Made by a program: the position numbers and the translations under genes. DNA of 64,000 nt from Cheiracanthium punctorium (lineage: Eukaryota; Arthropoda; Arachnida; Araneae; Cheiracanthiidae), in NCBI GenBank assembly GCA_038373885.1, contig JAWZYV010012403.1:369123-433122 (forward strand). The letters run 5' to 3'. Below the pieces are notes generated by a model. That model searched no databases. It had not been told where the DNA came from and saw nothing but the letters and a program-made list of their open reading frames with translations. Of the stretch, positions 11,341 through 23,476 are shown one piece after another (the stretch's first letter is position 1; every line of letters starts with the position of its first letter).

Positions 11341-14300
11341 AAAGTGTTCAATAGGAAGCAAAATGTTACCCATAAAAAATGTCCTTTGCTCCTTTCTTTG
11401 TGCTTATATTGCGAAACTGACTCGCTGAAAAAAATAACTATTGTTTCAAGTGCCAGGGGGAGAGAGAGGGGGCAGTCGTTTGCACTGCATTCCGGACGTA
11501 TTGTCTCTGCGGAACGAAATACCACTTCCTTTTCCCTCTCGTTTAGTGCGTGCCGGCAGAGACACGCCTCTTATTTAAAACATGACTGCAGATCCCCCTT
11601 CCCCGACCTTGTGTTCTGTCCACTAAAAAAACAAAAGCACAGTGGAAGAAACAACTAGACCAGGATATGTATGCAGTTGCTTACAAGCACGTTTCATTCA
11701 CGAGACGTGCAACGGTAAATATGAACTCACGTAACTAAAAATAAATAAATAAAATCAGGTGAATTACACGGATTAGGAAACTCTTTTCTCTACACAAACG
11801 TCTCAAGATGATCTGCTTGTTTAGTATTACCTTAGTAGCAAAATAATATAGCATAATATGAGACGGTATCTTCAGGGTCCGACCGTAGCGAAGAAATAAG
11901 ATGGCAAACCTAATTTGAGGCACTTGTCCCAGCAGCTGACTTGCGGCAAAATCTCACGCGCATCATTCTTGTGCATCCAACTCTCATTAGTTTTCTATGG
12001 AGCATTTGTGGCCAGTGCGCTCATTTCCGTTTTCACCGTTTTGTTTTTAAGAAAAAGATGGTACATTAGCTGATCTGTATATGGATGCAATTTATGATTT
12101 TTGAAAGGATCTGGAATAACATTTCATGTAAAAGTGGATTTTTTTTCATATTTTTAAAACATACTTCTTATAAATGAAAAATATTTCAGTGTATCCACAT
12201 CCATTAAGCCTTGACGATATTTTTTTTACGCCAAGAGGGTTTGTAAAGCTTATATTGACAGTAAATTTCACGTGTAGTTTACGCTTACCCATCGCCAAAT
12301 GTGGCGATAAAGCAGAAATCTAGCCTGTTGGCGCATATCCGTGCCACAAGTCACATGGGTAATCCTTGCCTCTCATTTCCAACGAGTTTTGAATAGAGAT
12401 GCGCTCTCTAGTATATTTCTAGTCTCTGGGTGCGACTTAACAGTTGAGGACACAGATACTTGCGGAGCCTACAGCACAAAAATTTACAGTAATATGTTAT
12501 TTAAATAGAATCTAATTTATGTATTTCAAATTATTCATGCATAAACGTTTAATTTGCATTTAAAATTTCGAACGGTACTGTCATAGTCTTCGAGGATTCT
12601 TCCGATCAAATTCATAAAATATTACAAATGATATTAAATTCTTGTTTGCATTTGGGGGAGGGGTAATCGATTTTTTTGTTTTTGATACTATTAAAGGGCC
12701 AATTATTTCAGTTTTAGAAATACGCCAGAGTAAAAAGAGAATTCTAAAACTTTAAAATTTGTACAGAAAAAAAAAATTGAAAGAAAATTGATAAGAAATT
12801 TTGCCTAAAAAATTTCTGAAGAACTTGTTATTAGTTATCAGTAGCAGGTATACTATAAATTAAAAAAAAATTTCATAAATTGTTATGTGTGCAACTTTAT
12901 AAAAAAAGGAAATTAATATACATTTTATTTAGATTTTGAACACTATTTGTTGGAATGAATTAGATAATCAGACAATTTACATTGGTTTTCAGGTAGAAAT
13001 CTGTCCTTTGTGCTTGAAAGAAAAGTTTAGTAGACACTTTGATACTACCTAGGCAGTTTTTGGGGCCGCAGTCACGTGCCACGAACGCCCTGTCGTAATT
13101 CAATTCCAGGATATCTGAACGTCGACATGTTGAAAATGTTTTTTGATATTTTTTAATACATTGGCACTGTCGGGATCAAATACATCCCACACTAGCATTC
13201 AATTAAGGTACTTCATAAATTCGTGTAGACATTAAAAAAAAAACAATTAAAAAGACAGACACTGTGATAGAGAAGTGCGGACTGCATATAAAACGGTCAC
13301 GTGAATTTTGATTTCCTCCCCCCCCCCCATTATAAAAATTATTTCTTCTAAAAGTTGTTTTCGGAGAGCAAGGATAATTTATACAATTTCCAAATGCATT
13401 TATACATTTTTATTTCATCCCACTTTCGTAATTCACTTTTAGATTTAAGCTGAGTATTTAAATTCTTTAATCCAGGGACAGTTATGCTTTTAATTTATTT
13501 ACCTTTTACTTTACTGGCTGTAGAGAGGGGGGGGCGTGATTGCCTTCATTGATGTCAAATTTCGTACTATTAGGTTTAGCATTTTCGGCTAGGAGAAATA
13601 TTGACGTAAGGGAAAACGACATTACATCCCCCCCCCCCCCGCAGAAAAAAGAACACTTCAATACTTATATCAAAACTAATGATTTCAGCTAGGAGAGAGG
13701 AGGAGGGGGAAATACCCTATATAAATATAATCACAATTGAAAACAACATATAGTGAAAAGCCAGAGGAAGCCAGTGTGAAAGCAAAAGCATCGTATGAAT
13801 GGAGAAACACAGAGCGGCCCTTGTTTCCGACGTCCCTATTCAATTACTGAGGACACGCCGTAATATGCGACACAGCGGGTGGTTTGCTGCTTTTACTTAT
13901 GAATGAGAATACTATCGTCTCGTGTTTTTATTTTTTCTCTTACGCCCCTTCGAACATGGTACGACAATTTGTACGAGCTGATGAATGGAAATGCTTGTGC
14001 TTCAGACATTTAATGATTCGAAAGGGAACACTCAATAGTGAAGATGATACATTTATAGCATCCCGTGATTGATGTTTTTATTTTTTGTTGTCCCCCAACT
14101 GCGTATTTCATGGGAAGATGAATCTCTGACGGAGCCTAATTTCACTTAGGAGCGTGCTCGCAGACATGTAATTTGATGAAAATATTATTTATTTTATATA
14201 TATAAATTTATATATAAAAAAAATGTCAACTGTAAGTCTTTCAAACGCTTAATTAAAGAAATATTTGAAAAAAAAGAAAAGAATCATCCCCCCAAGAGTG

Positions 14301-14714
14301 GTCACATTATGAACAAGGCTCAAGTAGCTAAGTAATTATTTTTAAGATGCAGTGAATCATTTTAAATTGGGCATCGTACGGGAAGTGTGAAATGTGGAGA
14401 CGTAAACTAGATTCCCGCTTTGCTAATGTGTTTTTACGGCTGAAACATTTTTTCCCAAAGACGCCGATGTTAAAGCGAGACTTTCTTGAGACGTTGCCAG
14501 GGGAAGATTGAGAAAAAAATGCAAGGGAGAGAGAGGGCCGAGACATGTATGGAGAAGCATTTTATTTGAAACAGATCATTCGTTTTAAAATAGTAGTCAG
14601 GTTTAACCTGTCCGCTCCCATTACAGAAAAGACATAGCCGAGAAGCCTAGCGTTGGTTGTATTCTATGATTTCCGGCGAAGCATTTAGAGCTCCATGCTG
14701 GGAAGCAATGCTAG
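11341..14714. other. Long intergenic stretch without recognised genes
   Basis: Open frames at 11344-11658 (plus) and 11735-11923 (minus) were read and show no domain or splice context. Several C-runs (13318-13328, 13627-13639) and a TA-rich palindrome near 14197-14216 are the only structural features noticed. Confidence 0.4.
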
Positions 14715-15112
14715 TTAAACCTTTAACGCGCAGTGTTCCCGCTCTGGGAACACCAAACTCTGACGTTTTGACTGTTGCCAGTCACGAAGAAAATAGTTGC
14801 GGGTGACATAGCTCCACGAGAATCCTTTACTTCTTTAGCACGTCATTTCCCGTAAAAAATGGTCACGATTCTTTTTAACAGCACTGACATCTGCTGAAAA
14901 ATGGAAGAATGCGAGAACAGCTGGATAGATGGCCCAATGCTGAAAAAAGGGCAGCCGTTGCCATCGCTCGACTTAACGACCAGCAAGAGGGGAGACGATC
15001 GAAACGTTCATCGCGTGCCACAGATCTAGAGAACCTTTTTTGACGCAGCTGGCTCGCACAGCCAGCTAAACGTCAGAGTTTGGTGTTAAAACACTGCGCG
15101 TTCAAGGGTTAA
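14715..15112. mobile_element. Family A MITE with two A ends
   Basis: TTAA at 14715-14718 and 15109-15112. The left end is the normal A end and left half, continuing through the first foldback arm to the central CAGCTGGCTCGCACAGCCAGC. The right arm is then absent. The element instead closes with an inverted A end: CGTCAGAGTTTGGTGTT, a short gap, ACACTGCGCGTTCAAGGG and TTAA. The terminal inverted repeat is thus A/A instead of A/B. Confidence 0.88.
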
Positions 15113-15209
15113 CTGATCAAATTTGTCAGATTCGCAGTTTTTTAAAAACAGCCTTATTCGTTTCCTGTTTAAAATGATTCTGTACCCTGTATAGCCAGAA
15201 ACTATTTTA

Positions 15210-15401
15210 CGAGGAGCCAGAGGCGTAGCCACGGGGGGGGTGGTTAGGGGGGGTCATAACCCCCCCCCCCCATGAGGAATTTTTTGCCATACAAAATGTA
15301 TATTCTTCACTCCATTATCACACACATGTATGCATATATGTGAGTTGCAGTAGTCGTAACCCCCCCCATGAAAAATTTCTGGCTATGCCCCAGCGAGGAG
15401 C
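15210..15401. mobile_element. Family C hAT-type MITE with perfect target duplication
   Basis: The element at 15218-15393 begins CAGAGGCGTAGCCACGG and ends TGGCTATGCCCCAG. The same 8-mer CGAGGAGC stands at 15210-15217 and 15394-15401. The last three bases read CAG instead of CTG, a terminal substitution. Confidence 0.93.
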
Positions 15402-15467
15402 CCATCCAGAAACCTGAAAAGGCAGAGTTTTTCACAAAGAAGCTTTGTTTATCAACATTTTGTTAAA

Positions 15468-15487
15468 AAAAAAAAAAAAAAAAAAAA
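15468..15487. repeat. Poly-A run
   Basis: About 20 A residues, not attached to a recognised retroelement. Confidence 0.8.
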
Positions 15488-15635
15488 CTTCGGCGAGGGG
15501 AAAAGGGTGACTGTTTTTCATTACTTTGCACTAAATACGTTAATTTCATTACTTTGCACTAAATATTTTAATTTCATTCCAATTCGTAGCAATTTATTCT
15601 AATTATTCTAATATTTTAATTTATAAAACTGTTCC

Positions 15636-15873
15636 CAACCAATGGCTGAATGGTTAAAGCACTGAACCTTGGTAGATAGCTGAAGTGCAAAGGCTCAGGG
15701 TTCTGGCCTACCGCGCGGCTGTCGATGCAACGGTCTGGAGTTTTGTTCGGTTTTCTCCGGATGTAACGTGAATACGCGTTGGAAACCCTTGAAAAGTCCT
15801 CTGCCCAAGCTATTCCTCTATCTGATAGACAGCCCAAGTGTGCTTTACTTAGCAAAACGACAAAGCAATAATA
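15636..15873 (+). mobile_element. tRNA-derived SINE
   Basis: The head reads AATGGCTGAATGGTTAAAGC (A-box-like) with a B-box-like GGCTCAGGGTTCTGGCC. The core GCGGCTGTCGATGCAACGG, CTCCGGATGTAACGTGAAT and TGAAAAGTCC matches the 6.7 kb and 22.3 kb SINEs. The minus-strand open frame across it is an artefact. Target duplication not resolved. Confidence 0.75.
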
Positions 15874-16839
15874 ATAATCTAATTAATAAAATCTTAATAC
15901 AGTTAATGAATTGTAGTAATGTATAAATTAATATTTATAATTCTTATGAAATATTAGTTTTATATTAATAAAACGAAATAATAGTAATAATGTAAATTCA
16001 TACAATGAATACCTATTATTAATTTTGAAGTATTAGATTTATTATTATTAATTTTAGAAGTATTTGACACTCTTTATGTAAAACTAATCAATTTACAAAC
16101 GTTCACATACTGTTGCTCTATCACTTGAAAATTTTATCAAATTCCCTATTCTGATATGCATTTTTTACTTGAAACATAACATTCTTGGCAAATATTGATT
16201 TGCGTAACAGGTTAGTCACTGCGTTTTTGTTTTTGTTTTTCTTTTTAAAGACCGTTTGTTACACCAACTTCCACGCCTTAGTAACCACACGTTTTCACGA
16301 CAACTTTTATCCTAACGTGTTTGCTTTTGTCCTGAAACTAGTAATTTTTTATCCATTGTTCAACCTGAAAAAAAAAAAAATGTTTTCTGATTTTGCAAAA
16401 GAAAATATTATACTATCAGGCAAAAGGAAATACGAATCCATCAGATTGCGTAATTCTTAAAGCACATTTGAATAATAGATTATCTTTAAAAGGCAAGGCT
16501 ATTACAAACAGTTATTATTATTTTCTTATTTCGATGTTTGTAAGTATGAAATAAATTTATAATAAGGAACTTTAATAATCAAAGTAACTGATTTTACCGT
16601 GTGACGTTTGCTTTATAATTCAAGAGTTTCTGGTTTACAATTTTAAAGTTGTATTTTTCTCGATAAATGCGATTTTAAATAATCCTATATTTATTAATGC
16701 GTAACTTATTTTTGATATAGTAATTCTTTAAGGGTGTATGTCGAAGGAAAAAAAAACTATTTTTAGTCTTGGTACACAAATTCAAATAAACTAATAGCAC
16801 CATGGTCGCCAAAAAATTCCAGATGGTTCTTCATAAGCT
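15874..16839. other. AT-rich intergenic DNA
   Basis: No gene recognised. A 91-codon frame at 16185-16460 is phenylalanine-rich low-complexity translation. Confidence 0.45.
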
Positions 16840-17135
16840 GCTTTACACACTAATAAGCGAAAAAGCAGTGGCTTTTGTGAAATTTTAAGGAAAAATTCTT
16901 AAACATGGATCTGAGCTACAAGATTTTTCGAAGAGTGACACGCTTTGCGAAAATTTCAGATTTTAAAAAAAATTTCCTAAAAGTTTTGAAACGGATACAG
17001 ATGGATCGTTCATTTCAGTATGTAGTACAGCTTGTAAAGAGACAGTTTCAAAATTTTGAAGTGCCTGGCATAATTACTTTATTTTGTACTTATGTACCAA
17101 ATTCACATGATTTTTTCGAACAACACCGTTAAATT
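16840..17135 (+). repeat. Family F degenerate dispersed repeat
   Basis: The phrase ACAGCTTGTAAAGAGACA followed by a stretch related to TTTCAAAATTTTGA recurs in varied form at 40010-40050, 21480-21560, 40730-40852, 43930-44420 and 50690-50890. The 75-codon frame here (16905-17132) has no known domain and is treated as part of this repeat. Copies are strongly diverged, so the family is old. Confidence 0.4.
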
Positions 17136-17349
17136 ATGTGCTAGATTTTAATAGGTGTTTCTTTTTTTTCTTTCCTTCCTTTTCTTTCTTTTTAGTTTTT
17201 TCTTTTTCTTTTTATTTTAGTTCACTGGCTTAGCGACCGCTCATAAGATTGATTAGTTCTGTTTTTGAAGTGTAAGTTATTTCATTAAATTACACTAATA
17301 TAAGGAATTAGTATTGCAGCTTTTGAACAGATTTTTTAAAAAGTCAAAT

Positions 17350-17490
17350 AAGTTAAGCCTCGCTCCCGTCAAAAATCACGGGCTAAGCTTTCTCCCTCTA
17401 TTTCTCGTGCCCGTGATATTGTCGGGCAATAGTGTTTAAATGTTATGCGCCAGAAAGATAAGAGCATTTCAATTCTTAAGCACCGATTCT
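17350..17490. repeat. Dispersed repeat G, copy 1
   Basis: CTCCCGTCAAAAATCACGGG followed by CTAAGCTTTCTCCCTC, TTCTCGTGCCCG, a loop and CGGGC, then AATGTTATGCGCC and GAAAGATAAGAGCATTTC. The same order recurs at 30619-30750. The sequence contains pairs of CCCG/CGGG words and can fold. Confidence 0.75.
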
Positions 17491-19007
17491 TTTTATATCC
17501 CATTTTACACAATGCCAGACTATTTTTAACTTAATTCGGAGATATAATTAAATCTATTTTTAAATAGAGGGTAGAGTAATACTCAAATACCTGTATTTGT
17601 GCTATGCATTGTGCAATCTTAGCTCACTTTTTTTTACTTATGTTCAAAGAAAACTTTGCAAATATTTATTTATTTTATGAAGTAAGTTTAATAAAATTCT
17701 CCTTTAGTGTTTTAACATATATATATATTTCGAATGATTCCCTGTTTACTAGAAAACACACATTCAGTTACAATAACCCTGAATACTTTATTTTTCTGTT
17801 CATGAAAGGCATGCCCATTTTTTTCTAGAAATTTACCTGATTATTACGTTTTTTTATTGTTCATATTACAAGATTTTTGTGAGCGGTAAATTTCTGTAAT
17901 CTGCAATCGGTGAAGTTCCAGTTATTCAGGATTTGAGAAGATCTAATGCAAATAAATGTTCAAAATTATTTCAGCGTTTATAAACTTCTTTAAGCCTCAA
18001 AAAATAATACTGATATTAATAGTGACTCTACATATGAAAAACTTTTTTCAGCTTAAGCTCTAATTGACAGGTGTTAGGAAATTTGAAGATATACTGCTTA
18101 AGTTTGTATGAATTTCTATGATGCCCGACGGATTATGATTCATTTTTAACACTTGCTCATCATGTTTAACTCTTTAGCGTCTCTAAGCCAAAAATTTGTG
18201 AAGTCACCTCACAAAATTAAATTTATATAAAAATATTAAAAAAAAACATCAAACCATATGCATAGATCTAAATAGATTATTATTATTACGAAAATTAGAT
18301 TGAATGATCAGAGTTCGGATTTATTTTATTTATTTATTTTGCTTGTGGTTTGACAGGGGATATTGTACATTCAGCTTAGGTCAAATATTTTTTTTTTTTG
18401 TTTTTTTGTTTATTAGCTTCCTAAAACAAGTTATATATCAACGGATACGTCTCGAAAACCATGGAGGATTATTCTGTCCTAGGACTTGTATAATTTTAGA
18501 AACGAATTATCACAAATTACTGCAAAATAAACAAATAAAATAAAATAAAATAAAATCTGCAATGTCTTCCCAAGTTCAAGGTGTTTCTACTCGAGTAGAT
18601 GCTGAAATATCAAGCTATTCTCATAGTCCTCATAAAAATGAATGCGATGTGAAAATACCTATTTTTTTTATAGTGCTTTTACTGTTAAAATGACACATAA
18701 TGGAAGGCAGAAGGGGAAAAAAAAATTATCTTAACAATGGGCAAATACATTCACTTTTTTCCATTTCTGTTGCTGACATTCTATTGTTGTGTAAAGAGAA
18801 AGCAATTCAAATATATAACAGTCATGCGAAGCTGATTTGTTTTTGGTTTTTTTCCTGCAGTTTTTTGAAGCCGAAAATGTGGAGATGTCTGGGTAAGTTA
18901 GAAGAATGTAATTCGAAGATGATAGCCTATAGCTAACGGCGCATTATTTGTTTGTCAGTTTTCATTAGTCTCGTATCTGAATCTATCAGTTTCCTGTAAA
19001 GTGTTAT
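17491..19007. other. Intergenic DNA without recognised genes
   Basis: T-rich and A-rich, with (TAAAA)n at 18534-18556. Open frames at 17604-17828, 18304-18543 and 18700-18936 are hydrophobic or low-complexity and unsupported. Confidence 0.45.
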
Positions 19008-19116
19008 TTAACCCTTTCGCGTGCAGCGGGTAGACTTTCTATCCACTTTGAACGCAGAGCCTCACAGGATCATAAAACAGACCTTACACCTGTGCAAGTA
19101 GGATGGCTTCTTATTG
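19008..19116 (+). mobile_element. Possible end of another TTAA element
   Basis: TTAACCCTTTCGCGTGCAGC at 19008 resembles a piggyBac-type terminus but differs from both family A ends after the first ten bases. No matching right end was found before the family A copy that starts at 19117. Confidence 0.35.
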
Positions 19117-19606
19117 TTAACCCTTTAACGCGCAGTGTTCCCACTCTGGGAACACCCAACTCTGACGTTTTGACTGTTGCCAGTCACGAAGAATAGATTT
19201 GATTTCTATAAAAATAGTTGCGGGTGACAGAGCTCCACGAGAATCCTTTACTTTTTAGCACGTCATTTCCCGTAAAAAGATTGTCACGATTATTTTTAAA
19301 CAGCACTGACATCTGCTGAAAAATGGAAGAATGCGAGAACACCGGATAGATTGCCCAATGCTGAAAAAAGGGCAGCCATTGCCATCGCTCGACTTAACGA
19401 CCAGCAAGATGGCGGACGATCGAAACGTTCATCGCGTGCCACAGATCTAGAGACCCTTTGCCAGCTGCGTCAGAAAAGGGTCTCTAGATCTGTGGCACGC
19501 GATGAACGTTTTGATCGTCCGCCCTCTTGCTGGTAGTTAAGTCGAGCGATGGCAACGGCTGCCCCTTTTTTCAGCATTGGGAAAGGGTTGCGCCTCAAAG
19601 GGTTAA
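19117..19606 (+). mobile_element. Family A TTAA foldback MITE, complete
   Basis: TTAA at 19117-19120 and 19603-19606. The A end, small hairpin and conserved left half are followed by both foldback arms. The loop is reduced to CCAGCTGCGTC, so the two arms lie almost back to back. The right side ends in GGGTTGCGCCTCAAAGGG. The 61-codon frame inside is repeat sequence. Confidence 0.93.
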
Positions 19607-20759
19607 AGCATATAGATTATGCTGTTTTCAAAAATGGATCTTTGTGATCGGGGTATTTCGGAGGAAAGGGTGGTGTAACTTGCTAAAACCCTCTAATTTC
19701 GACATCGATCATAAAGTCTATGAATAATGGAAGACTATCTTCTGACCGATGATATAAAGAAAAAAAAAAAGGCTTGCAAACCATGTAACAAGGAAACCTT
19801 TTTACTGGTAAAGTATAGCTCTTTTTTTTTCTTTTGTAGGAACTTGGTCCATTAGAAGCAACTACACATCATTCAAAACCGAAACCTTGAGTCTGACAGT
19901 CAAGTCCATTGGATCGATGCAAAAATAAACGGATGTGCTTACCTCTCGCGTCAAGGTGATGGGCGGAATTATTATTATTTTTTCCCCCGCTTCTACATCC
20001 CATTTTAACAAAGAACATACGTATGTGCCTCATTATTTTAGTAATTGGTTCGAAATGACGAAAATGCTAGGCCACTGAAGTCGGGTGTGCCTCGGGGAAG
20101 ACATTTTTTTTTTAACGCTTCCCAGCATAATTGATGTCTTCGGTCTTTTGGTCATTTTGCTCGTCTGTCACTCCATGGGAACGATAATAATCGAACAACA
20201 AGCAAAATAAGTTTTGCCGAATACATCCATTATTGATAGGAATGTTTTGCAAGACGAGAAGAAATGCTGTCTCATATCGCGAACAACAATGAAGCTTTCA
20301 TGTCATCTAGCAAAATGTTTATGCAGTAATGAAAAATAGGCTAGTTGCATCTCGTATATAAGAACTGAAAATCCGTGTCTCTCTTCAGAACCATACTTAG
20401 TTATAAAACACCATCGCAGTATTATTTGAGCATGCAGGAAGAATAGTTCAATTCTATTTCTCATCCACTGCTGCATAGACGCGACGCGACCACAGTGGTT
20501 TTTTTTCTCCTTCCGCGTCTATCGTCAGTTTTATGCAGTGTTCAGACACAGCATTGTGCTTGCGACAAGCCAGAACCTGTGCCGAGAAGCAACGAAGGAA
20601 GCGGAAGAGGATAATCAGTGCTTTTGCCAAGAAGGGCACCCAAAAGATTTTCAATACATTGAGGTCTGAGGCTGGTGCAGGGGAAGATGAAAATTGTTCA
20701 TAGTGAATAACAGAGCCTATATATTTCAAAGAAACCAAGATGAACTTAAGCATAGCAGG
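19607..20759. other. Intergenic DNA with a weak promoter-like spot
   Basis: No gene recognised. At 20355 TATATAAG is followed 32 bp later by TTCAGA, the spacing of a TATA box and initiator, but no convincing open frame follows. The minus-strand frame reaching into 20454-20750 shows no domain. Confidence 0.4.
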
Positions 20760-20949
20760 CAGTAGCGTAGCCAAGGGGGTGGATAGGGGGGTCATAACCC
20801 CCATAAGGAAATTTTGCCATACAAAATGTACATTCTTCCCTTCCTTATCACACATATGTGAGTACATATGTGTGTATATACATATATGTGAGTTGCAGTA
20901 GTCGTAAGCCCTCCAATAAAAAATTTCTGGCTACGCCACTTATAGCAGG
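20752..20949. mobile_element. Family C hAT-type MITE with perfect target duplication
   Basis: The element at 20760-20941 begins CAGTAGCGTAGCCAAGGG and ends CTGGCTACGCCACTT. The 8-mer ATAGCAGG flanks it at 20752-20759 and 20942-20949. The final G is substituted by T. The body has an enlarged TATGTG-rich middle compared with other copies. Confidence 0.92.
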
Positions 20950-22213
20950 CATAGTCAGAGCTGGAGCAAAGGGAGGCACGTGCCTTTCAACTTTTTTTTA
21001 GAAAGCCATTCATCTTAAAATCCCCCCCTTTTTTTTTTTCAAAACCCGTTGAAACTTCGCTATACTTTACTCTGAAATATGTCATGTTGTTTTTTTTTTT
21101 TGGATGTCAATAATTAAGACTTTGTTGTTTGCAAAAAGTGGTTATTTGGCTATAATCAGGGTTTGTGCGTAGATTAAAGGGCTGTCGTGACCAACTAACC
21201 CCCTCCCAATTTACATACGCATATAATTTTGACCGATAAATAAACAACTTTTGTTTTATGTTTCCAATCCCATAACTTTTTGAGCACAGTAACGTACTAA
21301 CGCTATTTTTTTTTTTTTTTTGCATGTTCTAATTTTATTAGCGCAAGCGCTGGGCCACTGTGCGAACTTTCAAATACCCATGCCGGGAAGGCCCGGTGGG
21401 CAGAGAATGACGAATTGTTGCCATCGACTGTTTACTAAGATGGGAAGAAGCTGGTTTATTGTGCATTAAGGCTGTTAAAAATCATGCAGTTTTTGAACAG
21501 GTTTCTAAAAAATTTAATTGCTCTGTAGACTCTGAAAAATTTAGAATGTATCTTTACAAGTTGAACGGTGAACGGATGCAAACAATGAACCTATAGGAGA
21601 AACACCCAGGAAAAAATGCTAAATATACGGAATTTCGCGATAATTTCCAAAAACGGGTAACTCCTTGGCCCATTTTTGAAGGCGATTTTTGTGCTTATGC
21701 ATTTTTTACTGAAAGTTGCATGATACACCCAGTTTCACCGTTAATGTCAGTCCACAGTGCATTGGGTGAAGGAACATTATTCATTTTTTCGAGTGCTTAA
21801 CATCACTGATTTGTTTTTTAAAGCGGTTCAAAAGTCCTGTGACGACGATCGCTCTTCAAGTACACTCCAAAAAAAATGCCTTTGACATCTAGAAAATAAT
21901 TGGTGGAACTAGAATTTATCAGTCTATGTACTCCCTAGAAATACGAGATCATAGAACTCGACATTTCTGAATCCACTAATCCAATTTTTAGATCTGTGCT
22001 ATAATCCTCTATAATCTTGTGCTTGTCCCTCTATGAAAATATCTGTAAATCATTGCGTACGTTAGCGGGTAGACTCACAAACGGTCATTCTAGTACTACA
22101 AAAATCGAACGATCATTTCTGGTTACACCAAAACTAGTCACTCCGCTGTGATTAGCCAGAATACTACGGACTAGAAATTCTTGACCATTTTGTCTCTGCC
22201 AGTTGTGTGTATC
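20950..22213. other. Intergenic DNA including a family F repeat
   Basis: About 21450-21830 resembles family F (CAGTTTTTGAACAGGTTTCT, later GGCCCATTTTTGAAGG, TTTTTGTGCTTATG, and GTCAGTCCACAGTGCA). The rest has no recognised features. No gene was found. Confidence 0.4.
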
Positions 22214-22338
22214 CCCTACACCAGGGGCTCTCAACCCTTTTTTAATTACGAGCCCTTTCAGATTTTTCAAAAATGTTCGCGACCCCCCCCCCCCCCGCAC
22301 ACATCCGCCATGTTTGACCAATAAAACAAACAAAAAAG

Positions 22339-22580
22339 CTTCACCATGTCACAGAGGTTATGCCACTGAAAATAGTAGACGGTCAAATTGTGAAGGTCCC
22401 ATCTCGCGGCTGTCGATCTAATGGGATGGGATTTTGGTGGGTTTGCTCCAGATGTAACGTGAATGCGCGTTAGAACCCCTTAGAAAGTCATTCTACCAAG
22501 GCAACCCCCCATCCTTGGCAAATCGCCCTAGCGTAGCATTGCCATAATCACACAAACAAACAAAACAAACAAACAAAAAA
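22339..22580 (+). mobile_element. tRNA-derived SINE nested in hAT remnant
   Basis: Matches the 6.7 kb SINE closely: TTCACCATGTCACAG, GAGGTTATGCCACTGAAAAT, the CGCGGCTGTCGATCTAA phrase, CCAGATGTAACGTGAA, and GGCAAATCGCCCTAGCGTAG. The right tail is an ACAAACAAAC run. ACAAACAAAAAA occurs on both sides and may be the target duplication, but the low complexity makes this uncertain. Confidence 0.8.
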
Positions 22581-22776
22581 TTAATAATGAAAAAATATAA
22601 ATTTGACTGACAAGTTTTGCTATTCTTAGCTGAATCTTGGTCAAAGCCACCCGCATATCATCTTAAACATCTAATTTATGACTGGCTTTTGTCTTAATCT
22701 GCAAGAGTTGAAAATCCAACTTCACGCAGATAAGTTGATGCAAATGGCACTAACATTAGACATGAAAGTTTAGAAA

Positions 22777-23082
22777 TTATCGGATTAAGCAACGCATAGC
22801 ACACCAAAATTGAGTAAACGGTTTATCTTGGTATAAATCACTTACTGAGGAGTCATTTTGCAGATTCAAAAATTCAATCTGCACTTCATCAGGAAGATCG
22901 GCGACATCTAAAGATGCGTGAAATGGATTTCGCACGAGTACAACTTCTTGTTCATTGAACTCCGGGAAATATCTTTGAATTTCAGATGCAAGAGCTTCAA
23001 AGTGGCTACTAACTACCTCCTTTAAATTAATTGCAATTCCTATTTCCGATTCTTTTGTCTTAATGCATAGGTTCTTAAGCAT
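22777..23082 (-). pseudogene. hAT transposase C-terminal fragment (Buster/ZBED5-FAM200 type)
   Basis: A 101-codon open frame on the minus strand. It contains YFPEFNEQEVVLVRNPF, then LPDEVQIEFLNLQNDSS and PFTQFWCAMR. This order (FP-x-LRNPF-like, EEFLxLQNDSS-like, FWC) is that of the C-terminal part of hAT-Buster transposases and the vertebrate proteins derived from them (ZBED5, FAM200, SCAND3). The dimerisation segment that normally follows FWC is missing, because the frame ends at a stop after CAMRCLIR. The upstream catalytic region is also absent. The fragment lies inside the hAT element at 22222-23314 and cannot encode an active enzyme. Confidence 0.85.
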
Positions 23083-23476
23083 TAGTTAACTCCCCTAGAT
23101 TCGCCGACATCAGTTTTTGTACCTTTGATACAAAATCCCTGACGAGAATAAGGATTTTTTCTTTCCAAAGCAAAAAGGAAGAAAGGGTGTCTCATTTCAG
23201 AGAAACTTGAAAATAGTTTACTATTCATTTCCCACAAAAGCGGTCTTCGGCGACCCCCGAAAAAAGTTATGACGACCCACTTGAGGGTCGCGACCCCCCG
23301 GTTGGGAACCACTGCCCTACACGCATCATTCTACGATCTGTTCTTCAAGTTTTGGGACACAGAAAACAGCCCTCCATTCGTTCTAGATGAGAGCGGTATA
23401 GTTTTTTTTTCCCTCCGTGTAGAATACCCTCAAGGAGTAGCACATGCACTAGCAAGATTGTGTAGGAAAATGTTTC

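Larger units (their letters stand above)
22214..23322 (-). mobile_element. Buster-like hAT transposon remnant with nested SINE
   Basis: The element spans 22222-23314. Ends CAGGGGCTCTCAACCC and (inverted) CAGTGGTTCCCAACCG are imperfect terminal repeats. The 8-mer CCCTACAC flanks it on both sides (22214-22221 and 23315-23322), so both original boundaries survive. The interior holds a fragment of transposase on the minus strand and a SINE insertion near the left end. The element is too short for a full hAT transposase (usually about 600 residues), so it is an internally deleted copy. Confidence 0.93.

Noticed and set aside
11344..11658. 104-codon plus-strand frame
   Set aside because: No domain, no splice sites, and it starts inside a 35-bp direct repeat region.
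20454..20867. 137-codon minus-strand frame
   Set aside because: The first part is family C MITE sequence; the rest shows no domain, so the length is likely chance.
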